NCBI RefSeq assembly: GCF_000377565.1
Contig: NZ_KB898370.1
Span: forward strand, 1 to 64,000
DNA from: Rhizobium sp. 2MFCol3.1
GTDB lineage: Bacteria > Pseudomonadota > Alphaproteobacteria > Rhizobiales > Rhizobiaceae
Direction of reading: 5' to 3'
Length of the DNA stretch: 64,000 nt
Shown: in pieces, positions 51,231 through 62,175 of the stretch
Layout: every line of letters starts with the position of its first letter
Numbering within the stretch: position 1 is the stretch's first letter
Notes under the pieces: model-generated
Databases searched by the model: none
Told to the model about the DNA's origin: nothing
The model's input: only the letters and a program-made list of their open reading frames with translations
Program-made: the position numbers and the translations under genes

Positions 51231-52868
51231 ATGAAGCTGCCGCCGCGCGCTCGCTATGACGATCTCTACCGCGATTTCGCCTGGACGATCCCCGAGGATT
51301 TCAACATCGGCCGGGTGTGCTCGGACGATTGGGCGGCGCGCGAGCCGGAGCGGATCTGTCTTCAGCATTTCAGCCCGGATGGCAATCACCTGTCGATGAG
51401 CTATGGCGCGGTTGCGGCACGTTCCGCCTCGCTTGCCAATGGGCTCGTCGCGCTCGGTCTGACAAAAGGCGATCGGGTGGCGCTGCTTCTGCCGCAATCC
51501 TTCGAGACCGTGATCGCCCATATGGCGATCTACAAGATGGGCGCGATCGCGGTGCCGCTGGCGCTGCTCTTCGGCGTCGAAGCGCTGGAATATCGGCTGA
51601 AGACATCGGGCGCGGCAGCCGTGGTGACCAACGGCTTCGGGCTTGAGCGGATCCACGAGATCCGCGACCGGCTGCCGGAGCTCAAGACGGTGATCAGCGT
51701 CGATGCCGCAGAAGATGGCGATGATGTCGTCTCCTTCACCAGCCTTGTCGAGCGCCATGCGCCCCGTTTCGACGTGCCGCCGACCGGGCCGGACGAGCCG
51801 GCGCTGATGATCTTCACCTCGGGCACAACAGGCGCGCCGAAGGGGGCGCTGCATGGGCACAGGGTGCTGGCCGGCCATATTCCGGGCATCCAGTTCGCGC
51901 ATGAGAATTTTCCGCAACCGGGTGACCGGATGTGGACGCCATCCGACTGGGCCTGGGCGGGTGGGCTGCTGAACGCGCTGCTGCCCAGCCTGATGCTCGG
52001 CGTGCCCGTGGTCTCGTCGCCGGCGCAGAAATTCGATGCCGACATGGCCTACAGGATCATGGCCGAGATGAGGGTGCGCAACGGCTTCATTCCGCCGACG
52101 GCCTTGCGACTGATGAAATCGGTACCCGATCCGCGTGAGCGATACGATCTCACGCTCCGCACCATCGGTGCTGCCGGCGAGGCGCTGGGGGCGGAGACGC
52201 ATGATTGGGCGAGCCGCACGCTTGGCATCAATGTCAACGAATTCTACGGGCAGACGGAGTGCAATTTCGTGCTCTCCTCGAATGCCGCGCTTGGCGTGAG
52301 CAAGCCGGGGGCGATCGGCAAGGCTGTGCCGGGCCATAAGGTGGCGATCGTCGATGAGGCCGGCGCGGTGCTGGCGCCGGGCGCGGTCGGCCAGATCGCC
52401 ATCGCGCGGCCTGATCCGGTAATGTTTCTAGGCTATTGGAACGACGCGGATGCGACCGCGCGCAAATTCGCCGGAGACTGGCTGCTGACCGGCGATCTCG
52501 GCCGGCAGGACGAAGACGGTTACGTCACCTTTCTCGGCCGCGACGACGACGTCATCACCTCATCCGGCTACCGCATCGGCCCGGCCGAGATCGAGGACTG
52601 CCTGACCGGCCATCCGGCCGTGCAGATGGCAGCGGCGGTCGGCAAGCCCGACGCGCTGCGCACCGAGATCGTCAAGGCCTATGTGGTCTTGGCGCCGGGG
52701 TTTAAGGCAAGCGACGCGCTGGCGGCGGATATCCGCGACTGGGTGAAGATGCGGCTGTCGATGCACGAATATCCGCGCGAGGTGGCGTTCGTCGACGCGC
52801 TGCCGCTGACGACATCGGGCAAGGTGATCCGGCGGATGCTGCGGGAGCGGGCGGTGGGTGAGGGGTAG
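51231..52868 (+). CDS. AMP-binding acyl-CoA synthetase
   Basis: The enzyme activates a carboxylic acid through an acyl-adenylate and forms a CoA thioester. From ATG 51231 it has 545 residues with the P-loop LMIFTSGTTGAPKGALHGH, the motif NEFYGQTECNF, the hinge DWLLTGDLGRQDEDGYVTFLGR-DDDVI region and the acetylatable lysine in TSGKVIRRMLRE. The overall sequence (DDWAAREPERICL, SDWAWAGGLL) suggests a medium-chain or propionate-like acyl-CoA synthetase close to AcsA/AcsM rather than a long-chain one. Substrate is inference. Confidence 0.9.
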   Translation: MKLPPRARYDDLYRDFAWTIPEDFNIGRVCSDDWAAREPERICLQHFSPDGNHLSMSYGAVAARSASLANGLVALGLTKGDRVALLLPQSFETVIAHMAIYKMGAIAVPLALLFGVEALEYRLKTSGAAAVVTNGFGLERIHEIRDRLPELKTVISVDAAEDGDDVVSFTSLVERHAPRFDVPPTGPDEPALMIFTSGTTGAPKGALHGHRVLAGHIPGIQFAHENFPQPGDRMWTPSDWAWAGGLLNALLPSLMLGVPVVSSPAQKFDADMAYRIMAEMRVRNGFIPPTALRLMKSVPDPRERYDLTLRTIGAAGEALGAETHDWASRTLGINVNEFYGQTECNFVLSSNAALGVSKPGAIGKAVPGHKVAIVDEAGAVLAPGAVGQIAIARPDPVMFLGYWNDADATARKFAGDWLLTGDLGRQDEDGYVTFLGRDDDVITSSGYRIGPAEIEDCLTGHPAVQMAAAVGKPDALRTEIVKAYVVLAPGFKASDALAADIRDWVKMRLSMHEYPREVAFVDALPLTTSGKVIRRMLRERAVGEG

Positions 52869-52985
52869 GGCGGGGATAATAATCTTGCGAGGTGTAAGAA
52901 AACGGCGCGATATCAGCCACTTGCTTATTTGGTTTTCCCCATTCATCCCCGCTGAATCTGTCCGGCCGATACTGATGGCGTCATT

Positions 52986-53132
52986 GGACAGGGAGCCGGG
53001 CCGCGAACCGGATCTGACACATCAGGGCGCAAGCCCGGCGTCCGGTGATGGTTGTTGAAAGGTGGATGATCGGGTCGTCAGGACCTCGCATCCATCCGGA
53101 AGCGAAAGGCCGAGAGACGCTCCTGTCGGCCT
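52986..53132. ncRNA. Candidate structured RNA: consecutive stem-loops
   Basis: The 673-base gap 52869-53541 contains no convincing gene. In it, three GC-rich stem-loops follow each other: GGAC + GCCGGG (52986-53000) pair with CCCGGC + GTCC (53034-53043); GGTGGATG (53061) pairs with CATCCATC (53089), with an inner GGTC/GACC; and AGGCCGA (53107) pairs with TCGGCCT (53126). A fourth smaller stem CAGGC/GCCTG is at 53163-53178. A 10-base direct repeat ATCCGGAAGC is at 53094 and 53137. The class and strand are unknown; the reading as RNA is inference. Confidence 0.35.
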
Positions 53133-53315
53133 GGATATCCGGAAGCCTTGATATGATCTGGGCAGGCGGTATTGCCTGACAATCATACTCTATACCAAAC
53201 GTTGCCTGCCCATTCCCAGTCTGTCATGCCGTCGCGGAGAGGTCTCCGGCGCGGGGATTTGTGGTGTGTGGTTGGCACTCCGTGTTGCCGCTGCCTTTCA
53301 TTCAGCTTTTACCGC

Positions 53316-53475
53316 GTGATACCCCCCTCTGCCCTGCCGGGCATCTCCCCCACAAGGGGGGAGATCGACTCGTGGTGAGGTCGTCGCCAAACGTTGAGGC
53401 AGGAGCGAGCGGGCGCGGCCAGCCAATCTCCCCACCTGTGGGGGAGATGCCCGGCAGGGCAGAGGGGGGTATCAC
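53316..53475. repeat. Inverted pair of intergenic palindromic elements (family B)
   Basis: About 49 bases at 53316-53364 (starting GTGATACCCCCCTCTGCCC) recur in inverted orientation at 53427-53475 (ending in GAGGGGGGTATCAC) with few differences. Each arm also holds its own hairpin (CTCCCCC-acaa-GGGGGGAG in the left arm). The 62-base centre is not repeated. Open frames here with SALPGISPTRGE-like translations are by-products of the repeat. Confidence 0.88.
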
Positions 53476-53541
53476 ACGGCACGACTTCAACGACGGCTTA
53501 CCGTCGGCATCAAATGGGGCCGCTCTCGAGGCCCACACACT

Positions 53542-54819
53542 TCACCCCCGCCCAGCCAGCGACATGATCTTCTGCCGCAGCATCTTCGCCACGTTGCGGG
53601 TGCTGCTGTAGAGATGCAACTGTGTGGCGACCTGGCGGACGTCGCGGTCGGCGTTCTGGTTGAGGCCGATGACGACGGTGCCCATCTCTTCGCGTTCCTG
53701 CCAGAAGCGGCTCATGATCGGATGGTCGGGGACGGCGCAAGAGTCAGAGCGGACGATGTTGGCGTCGTCGAGGTGCCATTCGGTGAGTTCGCCCATCAAG
53801 AGCTTGCCCGGCGAGTAGCGGGCGTAGGTCTCGTCATAGGCGGTCTTCCACGTATAGGCCTCGCCGCCCATCATCAGGACGACGGTGGAGGCGATCGATT
53901 TGCCGTTGAAGTCGATCGAGTGGATACGCACGGCGTCGACGGCGGCAAGGTTGGAGATCGCCTCGCGGGCAAAGGCCATGTGCAGGCGGTCGGTGACCAG
54001 CGCGCTGCGCTTCTTGCCCTTCCAGCCGCCGGCCTCGAGCGCCAGGAACTCCTCGAAGCGCATATGGATGTCGCGCGGCTGGCGGGCGACGTTGTAGACG
54101 ACGGTGCCCTTCTCCTCCAGCAGTCGCCATTGCCGGCGCATCTCGCGCATGTGGGAGGAGGAGACCGACTGGCGCAGATAGGCGACGGCGTCCTCGTCGC
54201 TCTGCAGCATCGGGCGCAGATAGGGGTTGGTGGTCGTGATCGGCAGGTTGCGGCCGATGGCGACGGCGCGGATCATGCGGGCGAAGATGCCGTTCAGGCG
54301 CAGATCCGGCAGCACCAGGATGCCGGGCATGCGCAGGTCGCGGGCGGTGAGACCTTCGAGGAAATTGTCGAGGGTTTCGGCGGCATCCTCGCCGTCGAGC
54401 AGCGGCGTGCCGAGCGGCGCGAAGCTGTTGGCCCAGACGCGGATGATCGAGGGGCCGACGGCGAAGCCCGGCTTTTCGACCGAAAACGGCATCAGCACGC
54501 GCAGGCGGCTTCGGGTCTCGTTCTGGTCGCGCAGCAGCGCGAAGTTGACCTCGCGGTCATCGAGGCGCGGCATGGCGGGCGCCAGGAAGCGGCCGGTGAA
54601 GAAGACATTGGGCTCCAGCGCGCGGTTGGAGAGGAAATCCAGTTCGTCTTGAAGATCGTAGCCGAGCTTGCCGGAATAGACGCAGAGTTCGCGGCCGGGC
54701 CGGCCGATCTCGACGCGGGCTTCGGCCTGCGGTGCATCGAATTCCAGCGATGCCAGCTCGTGGACCATGCGGTTGGCGGTCGAGTCTGTGGTCTGGGTTC
54801 CGGGAGGATTGCGCACCAT
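53542..54819 (-). CDS. GNAT family acetyltransferase, CelD/BcsL-like
   Basis: The 425-residue protein has the Acetyltransf_6 (FemAB/CelD-like) architecture: a central part with SSSHMREMRRQWRLLEEKG, FLALEAGGWKGKKRSAL, and the acetyl-CoA-type region FNGKSIASTVVLMMGGEAYTWKTAYDETYARYSPGKLLM, ending DHPIMSRFWQER. Such proteins occur in polysaccharide (cellulose) clusters and are thought to acylate sugars or lipids. It follows the flippase gene by only four bases, so both act together, probably in surface polysaccharide synthesis. Confidence 0.85.
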   Translation of the reverse strand: MVRNPPGTQTTDSTANRMVHELASLEFDAPQAEARVEIGRPGRELCVYSGKLGYDLQDELDFLSNRALEPNVFFTGRFLAPAMPRLDDREVNFALLRDQNETRSRLRVLMPFSVEKPGFAVGPSIIRVWANSFAPLGTPLLDGEDAAETLDNFLEGLTARDLRMPGILVLPDLRLNGIFARMIRAVAIGRNLPITTTNPYLRPMLQSDEDAVAYLRQSVSSSHMREMRRQWRLLEEKGTVVYNVARQPRDIHMRFEEFLALEAGGWKGKKRSALVTDRLHMAFAREAISNLAAVDAVRIHSIDFNGKSIASTVVLMMGGEAYTWKTAYDETYARYSPGKLLMGELTEWHLDDANIVRSDSCAVPDHPIMSRFWQEREEMGTVVIGLNQNADRDVRQVATQLHLYSSTRNVAKMLRQKIMSLAGRG

Positions 54820-54823
54820 ACTG

Positions 54824-56245
54824 TCAGGCTTCCATATCGTTGCCGGCGCTGGCCGGTCTGGCGAAGGCGAAGAGGGCGATGCCGAGCGTGCGGCGGACTG
54901 CGAGATGCAAGAGCACCGCCTCGACGCCCATGGCGGAGGCCGTGGCGATCGCCGCGCCCTCGATGCCGAAATGGGGGATGAGGAGAATGTTGAGGGCGAC
55001 GTTTGCCGTCAGCGCGCTGGCATAGAGCGCGACGCAGATATTCTGCTTTCCGGCCATCATCAGCAGCGTTTCGGCGGGACCGACCAGCGCCTTGGCGAGA
55101 ATGCCGGCGAGCAAGATCGCCATCAGCACATAGCCTGCCGTGAAGGCGCCGCCGAAGAGCGACAGCAGCAGGTGCCCGGCCGCGAGCACGACGAGGCCGA
55201 CCGCCAGCGCTGGCCAGAAGGTCCATCTGGCGGCATCGAAGGCGGCAGCGGCGAGTTCGGCGCGGGTGCCTTCGGCGATGATGCTGGAAAAGCGCGGGCC
55301 GGAGGCGGCCTTGACCGAGAAGTTGATGAAGTGGACCAGCGCCATGGTTTTTGCGGCGGCGAAGTAGATGGCGACCTCGTGCGGTTCCAGGAAAATGCCG
55401 ACGACGACGACATCGGAATTGGTGAGCAGGAAGCTGACGCCCTCGATCAGGAAGATCGGGAAGGCAACGCTTAGCCAGCTCAGGAAATCGATCTTGCTCG
55501 GACCCTGGTGATAGTGCCGGCGCAGGCGGATGAGGGTCGCGACATACTGGCCGAGCGCGGTGAGGTAGGTTGCGACCAGCGCAGCCTGCATGGCGGTGAC
55601 CGCCGTATGCGGCGCGCCGAGGCCGATCGCGACCAGCATGCAGGTGATGATCAGGATCGGGCGAATGATATAGACGGGGCTCAGCGCCATGACGGGCCAG
55701 TGGTTGGCGCGCGAGGTGCCTTCCAATATGTCGCCCAGCGCGATCATCGGCATGGCGAGCAGGCCGAGGAAGATCGGTACGACGTAATAGCTCTGGATGC
55801 GATCGCCGAAGAGATGCAGGCCGATCATGCCGATGGCGAGCACCGCGGTGCCCGACAGCAGGCCGAAGATCCTGGCAGTGCCGGTCAGGCCGCGGATTTC
55901 CTCGAAGGCGCCCGATGCCTTGTACTGTGGCAGGAAGCGGACGATTGCTGTGTGGAAGCCGAGGCAGGAGAGATCGCCGAAGAGGACGATCAGCACCCAG
56001 ACGAAGACGAAGATGCCGTATTCGTACTCGCCCATCAGGCGGGCCAGGATGATCTGCGAGAGAAAGGCGAGGGCGGCGCTGATGACGCGGATGGCGAAGG
56101 CAGTCAGCGCCATGCGCTGTGCGGCGGCCTTTTCGCCGCGCTTCGTCATGATATCGCTGAGCATGCGAAGAAGGCGACCGCCCGCAGGACGCAGGCTCGC
56201 CGGTAGCATCTTCTCCGCCGTCTCGATGACCGCCATAATGGACAC
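54824..56245 (-). CDS. Polysaccharide/lipopolysaccharide flippase (Wzx-like, MATE/MVF fold)
   Basis: The 473-residue membrane protein has about 12-14 helices. The N-terminal QRMALTAFAIRVISAALAFLSQIILARLMGEYEYGIF matches the Polysacc_synt (oligosaccharide flippase) family, with LTGTARIFGLLSG and LIEGVSFLLTNSDVVVVGIFL further on. These proteins move lipid-linked sugar units across the inner membrane. Only four bases separate it from the CelD-like gene. Confidence 0.9.
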   Translation of the reverse strand: MSIMAVIETAEKMLPASLRPAGGRLLRMLSDIMTKRGEKAAAQRMALTAFAIRVISAALAFLSQIILARLMGEYEYGIFVFVWVLIVLFGDLSCLGFHTAIVRFLPQYKASGAFEEIRGLTGTARIFGLLSGTAVLAIGMIGLHLFGDRIQSYYVVPIFLGLLAMPMIALGDILEGTSRANHWPVMALSPVYIIRPILIITCMLVAIGLGAPHTAVTAMQAALVATYLTALGQYVATLIRLRRHYHQGPSKIDFLSWLSVAFPIFLIEGVSFLLTNSDVVVVGIFLEPHEVAIYFAAAKTMALVHFINFSVKAASGPRFSSIIAEGTRAELAAAAFDAARWTFWPALAVGLVVLAAGHLLLSLFGGAFTAGYVLMAILLAGILAKALVGPAETLLMMAGKQNICVALYASALTANVALNILLIPHFGIEGAAIATASAMGVEAVLLHLAVRRTLGIALFAFARPASAGNDMEA

Positions 56246-56346
56246 GCAAAACTCTCTGGCAAATCGTGCCTAGAGTAGTGGCATGACACGGTTAAGAAAC
56301 GGTTGTGACCGGGTTCTTCGGCTTAACCTGTCCCCAACTCAGAGCG

Positions 56347-57438
56347 TCAGCCGCCGCCGCGCGTGAACGCCCTGTCTATCAGGACATCCAGCACCTCGGC
56401 GTAGCTGACGCCCGATGCCGCCATCGCCTTGGCGTACATGCTGATATTGGTGAAGCCGGGGATGGTGTTGAGCTCGTTGACCACGAAGGACATGTCCTGC
56501 ATCAGGAAGAAATCGACGCGGGCCATGCCGTCGCAGCCGAGCGCCTTGAAGGCCTGGCGCGCGGTCTTGCGCAGTTCGTCCTCGGTCTCCTTCGGCAGCT
56601 GCGCGGGCACGCGGAGCGCTGCACCTGCTTCGTCGATATATTTCGCTTCGTAGCTGTAAAAACCGTGGCTTTCGGCCGGCGCGATCTCGCCTGGCAGCGA
56701 GACGGTGATTTCGCCATTCGCGTGCTCGAGCACGCTGAACTCGATCTCGCGGCCGGCGATGAATTCCTCGGCGAGAAGCTTGCTGTCGTGCCGGAAGCCC
56801 TCGGCAAGCGCGGCGGCGAAATCTTCTGGTGTCCTGACCTTGCTGACACCGACCGAGGAGCCCTGGCGGGCGGGCTTGATGAAGAGAGGGAGGCCGAGTT
56901 GGCGTGCGGCCATATCGAAGGACGGTACGCTGTCTTCCTCGATGCAGAGCGCTTTCGCGACGGGCAGGCTGGCTTCCCGGAGCAGGCGCTTGGCGATGTC
57001 CTTGTCGATCGCGGTCACCGATCCGAGCAGGCCGCAGCCGGCGAGCGGCACGCGGGCAACGGATGCCAGACCCTGGATCGAGCCGTCCTCGCCGTGCATC
57101 CCATGCAGAACGGGAAAGAGGACGTCGATCGCGGGGACTTCATAGGGCTGCGCGCCTTGCGGGATGGCGAGCATGCGGCCCTGGCCGCCGGGCAGAAGGC
57201 TGACCTCGACGGCTTCCTCGACCTTGGCGGCAGCCGACAGCGCGGTGCCCTTGGGCAGAAGCTGCCATTGTCCTTCCCTGGTCACGAAGATCGGCAGGAC
57301 GTCGTAGCGCTCGGCGGCGAGTGCTGCGACGACATTGGTCGCCGAGAGGATGGAGACGTCGTGCTCCGGCGAGCGGCCGCCGAAGAGGATGGCGATGCGC
57401 GGGCGCGACGATGTTGGGCGGGCGGGCTGTGTCGGCAT
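56347..57438 (-). CDS. ddl: D-alanine--D-alanine ligase
   Basis: Ddl makes the D-Ala-D-Ala dipeptide for peptidoglycan. The 363-residue ATP-grasp enzyme has IAILFGGRSPEHDVSILSA at the N-terminus, PVLHGMHGEDGSIQG, PLFIKPARQGSSVGVSKV, a lid with LLAEEFIAGREIE and the metal site MARVDFFL and VVNELNTIPGFTNISMY. The length and GEDGSIQG form match the DdlA-like subgroup rather than the shorter ddlB found in the mur-fts cluster. The gene is downstream of the C39 peptidase gene, 26 bases away. Confidence 0.94.
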   Translation of the reverse strand: MPTQPARPTSSRPRIAILFGGRSPEHDVSILSATNVVAALAAERYDVLPIFVTREGQWQLLPKGTALSAAAKVEEAVEVSLLPGGQGRMLAIPQGAQPYEVPAIDVLFPVLHGMHGEDGSIQGLASVARVPLAGCGLLGSVTAIDKDIAKRLLREASLPVAKALCIEEDSVPSFDMAARQLGLPLFIKPARQGSSVGVSKVRTPEDFAAALAEGFRHDSKLLAEEFIAGREIEFSVLEHANGEITVSLPGEIAPAESHGFYSYEAKYIDEAGAALRVPAQLPKETEDELRKTARQAFKALGCDGMARVDFFLMQDMSFVVNELNTIPGFTNISMYAKAMAASGVSYAEVLDVLIDRAFTRGGG

Positions 57439-57464
57439 GGCGGATGGGTCCCCTTGGATCGTTG

Positions 57465-58091
57465 TTATTGGTCGAGCCGGATCGCGACGCCGCGATTGGC
57501 GAAGAAGCGGTCGAAGATCTCGATCGGCAGCTCGACGTCGGCCTGGCTGGCTTCGTCGTGGCCGGATGGGTTGTGGAAGCGGATGGTATCGGCGCCTGCG
57601 GCCGTCACCAGCACGAGGTGGCCGCCCTTCGAGGGCGGCTGGCGGTCCGGCCAGCGGATCTGGCTGTTGACCGAGGCGATGAAGAAGGCGTTGTCCTTGA
57701 GGACATCGGCGATGTCTGCCGTCGGCAGGCCGGTGATGGTTTTCGCGTCGAGGCCGAAGGTTTCGCCGACATAGGTGACGAAGGGCGCGTAGATCAGCCC
57801 CTTGATCGACTGGTCTTCCGCGTTGACGACATAGCCGCCAAAGCGGGTGCAGCCGCGCGCGAGATCGATGATGCGGTGGTGTTCACCCCTGGCGGCGAGG
57901 ATCATCTTCAGGCAGGCCATGCCGCAGATGTTGACGGACCAGCGCGCATATTCCTCGACGCTGTCGGCGCCGGATCGCTGCCAGAGCGGATCATCGAGCA
58001 AGGCGGAAGCGCCGCGCTCCAGCACGGAGAGCGTCATCGACGCCGTTTCCCACTGGCTGAAATAGGGGGCCTTATTAGCGGTGCGGTTCAT
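57465..58091 (-). CDS. C39-like cysteine peptidase
   Basis: The 208-residue protein has the papain-like C39_2 layout: NKAPYFSQWETA near the N-terminus, the catalytic Cys56 in NICGMACLKMIL, His158 in KGGHLVLVTAAG and Asn174 in FHNPSGH. It lacks a signal peptide, ABC transporter or membrane part, so it is a soluble, standalone peptidase. Its position directly upstream of ddl (26-base gap, same strand) suggests a cell wall peptide role, or a distinct peptide-processing role. Substrate unknown. Confidence 0.82.
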   Translation of the reverse strand: MNRTANKAPYFSQWETASMTLSVLERGASALLDDPLWQRSGADSVEEYARWSVNICGMACLKMILAARGEHHRIIDLARGCTRFGGYVVNAEDQSIKGLIYAPFVTYVGETFGLDAKTITGLPTADIADVLKDNAFFIASVNSQIRWPDRQPPSKGGHLVLVTAAGADTIRFHNPSGHDEASQADVELPIEIFDRFFANRGVAIRLDQ

Positions 58092-58204
58092 CGCGTGTCC
58101 CTGAAATCAATTCTGATATCGGCGCAAGCTCGGCGAACAAAGCGACTGTTTTGCGGCTGAATTTCGAGCGGATCATGAAATTGGAAGTTGTGAGCGGCAC
58201 GCAT

Positions 58205-58240
58205 GAAAAAGCCCTCGCGACGTCCAGGTCGCGAGGGCTT
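58205..58240 (-). terminator. Rho-independent terminator of secA
   Basis: On the reverse strand a 13-bp perfect stem (AAGCCCTCGCGAC with GTCGCGAGGGCTT, 58209-58240) with a six-base loop is followed by TTTTTC. It lies about 25 bases after the secA stop. Confidence 0.92.
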
Positions 58241-58263
58241 CGATCTCAGGTCTCGATCAGGTC

Positions 58264-60972
<2,709 letters not shown>

Positions 60973-61217
60973 ACGACTGGTCCTTTCTGAATATTCATCC
61001 CGGGCTTCTCGTAAGGGCGGCCCGGCCGAATTTCGGGCGCACGTATCGAAACGCCAGGAAACTTTTCTGGACGCGAGGTTGCGTGACAGATAAGAGGGGG
61101 GTCGAATGATGTCAACGGATTTGGCTGATATAGAAAGGCCACATTCCAGTGTTGATGCCTGTTCAGGGCAGGATTCAAGAAGTTGAAGCCGGTGGGTTAA
61201 CTGTGAAGGAATGTTTG

Positions 61218-62108
61218 ATGTTGAACTACAACAGAATCGCCGTGATGGCACTCGCCACGTTCGTCGCCTTCCAGGCGCCGGCGCGGGCACAGGATGGCGC
61301 TGACGCCGTCGTTGCCAAGGTCGGCGATGTCGAGATCCACCAGTCGGAACTCGACCTGGCGATCGCCAACCTCGATCCGCAGCTGGCGCAGCTGCCTGAC
61401 GACCAGAAGAAGGTCGCAGCTCTTTCCGCTGCCATCGACGTGAAGCTGCTCGCCAAGGACGCGGCCGCTGAGAAGCTCGACCAGTCGGCTGAGTTCAAAA
61501 AGCGCATGCAGTACCTCGCCGATCGCGAACTGCACAACGCCTACTTCAAGAAGCACGTTGTCGACACCGTGACCGACGCTGAAGTCAAGGCACGCTACGA
61601 CAAGGAAGTAGCGGCTCTTCCGAAGCAGGAAGAAGTTCACGCCCGCCACATCCTGGTGAAGACGGAAGACGAAGCCAAGGACGTCATCAAGCAGCTCGAC
61701 GCCGGCAAGAACTTCGCCGACCTCGCCAAGGAAAAGTCCACCGACCCGAACAAGGCTGACGGCGGCGATCTCGGCTATTTCACCAAGGGCCGCATGGTCA
61801 AGGAATTCGAAGACGCGGCTTTCGCGCTCGACAAGGGTGCCTACACCAAGACCCCGGTGAAGACCGATTTCGGCTACCACGTCATCCTCGTCGAGGATAA
61901 GCGCGACGCCGCTCCTCCGGCTTACGACCAGGTCAAGGATCAGGTTCGTCAGCTCGTCATGCGCGACAAGTATCTTGCGCTTCTCGCCTCCGCCAAGGAA
62001 AAGTCCAAGATCGACATCACGGACGAGGCGCTGCGCAAGGGCTATGACGACGCCAACAAGCAGCCGCAGCCGGGTGACGCGCCCGCAGCAGCGCCGGCTC
62101 AGCAGTAA
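61218..62108 (+). CDS. PpiC-type periplasmic peptidyl-prolyl isomerase
   Basis: The 296-residue protein has a signal peptide (IAVMALATFVAFQAPARAQ) with cleavage after ARA, an N-terminal SurA-like helical part (VAKVGDVEIHQSELDLAIAN), a parvulin domain around residues 130-225 (VHARHILVKTEDEAKD, DGGDLGYFTKGRMVKEFEDAAF, TDFGYHVILVEDKR) and a Pro/Ala/Gln-rich tail. It folds outer-membrane or secreted proteins. ATG 61218 has AAGGA eight bases upstream. It is divergent from secA. Confidence 0.92.
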   Translation: MLNYNRIAVMALATFVAFQAPARAQDGADAVVAKVGDVEIHQSELDLAIANLDPQLAQLPDDQKKVAALSAAIDVKLLAKDAAAEKLDQSAEFKKRMQYLADRELHNAYFKKHVVDTVTDAEVKARYDKEVAALPKQEEVHARHILVKTEDEAKDVIKQLDAGKNFADLAKEKSTDPNKADGGDLGYFTKGRMVKEFEDAAFALDKGAYTKTPVKTDFGYHVILVEDKRDAAPPAYDQVKDQVRQLVMRDKYLALLASAKEKSKIDITDEALRKGYDDANKQPQPGDAPAAAPAQQ

Positions 62109-62120
62109 CAATATCCATCG

Positions 62121-62143
62121 AGGGCCCGGTTTTTCCGGGCCCT
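62121..62143 (+). terminator. Hairpin after the ppiC-like gene
   Basis: AGGGCCCGG-ttttt-CCGGGCCCT is a perfect 9-bp stem 13 bases after the stop. Only a weak T content follows (TCCGTAT), so it may allow partial read-through into argJ, which starts 33 bases later. Confidence 0.6.
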
Positions 62144-62175
62144 TCCGTATCCCCTTTCATGCCAGGTCGATGATC

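Noticed and set aside
52980..53130. Cobalamin riboswitch
   Set aside because: The AGGGAGCCGG...GCGAACCGG resemblance is limited to one stem, the rest of the core is missing, and no cobalamin gene follows on either strand.
53172..53378. Small open frame ending in SALPGISPTRGEI-like sequence
   Set aside because: It is translated from the family B repeat, which often yields such false gene calls.
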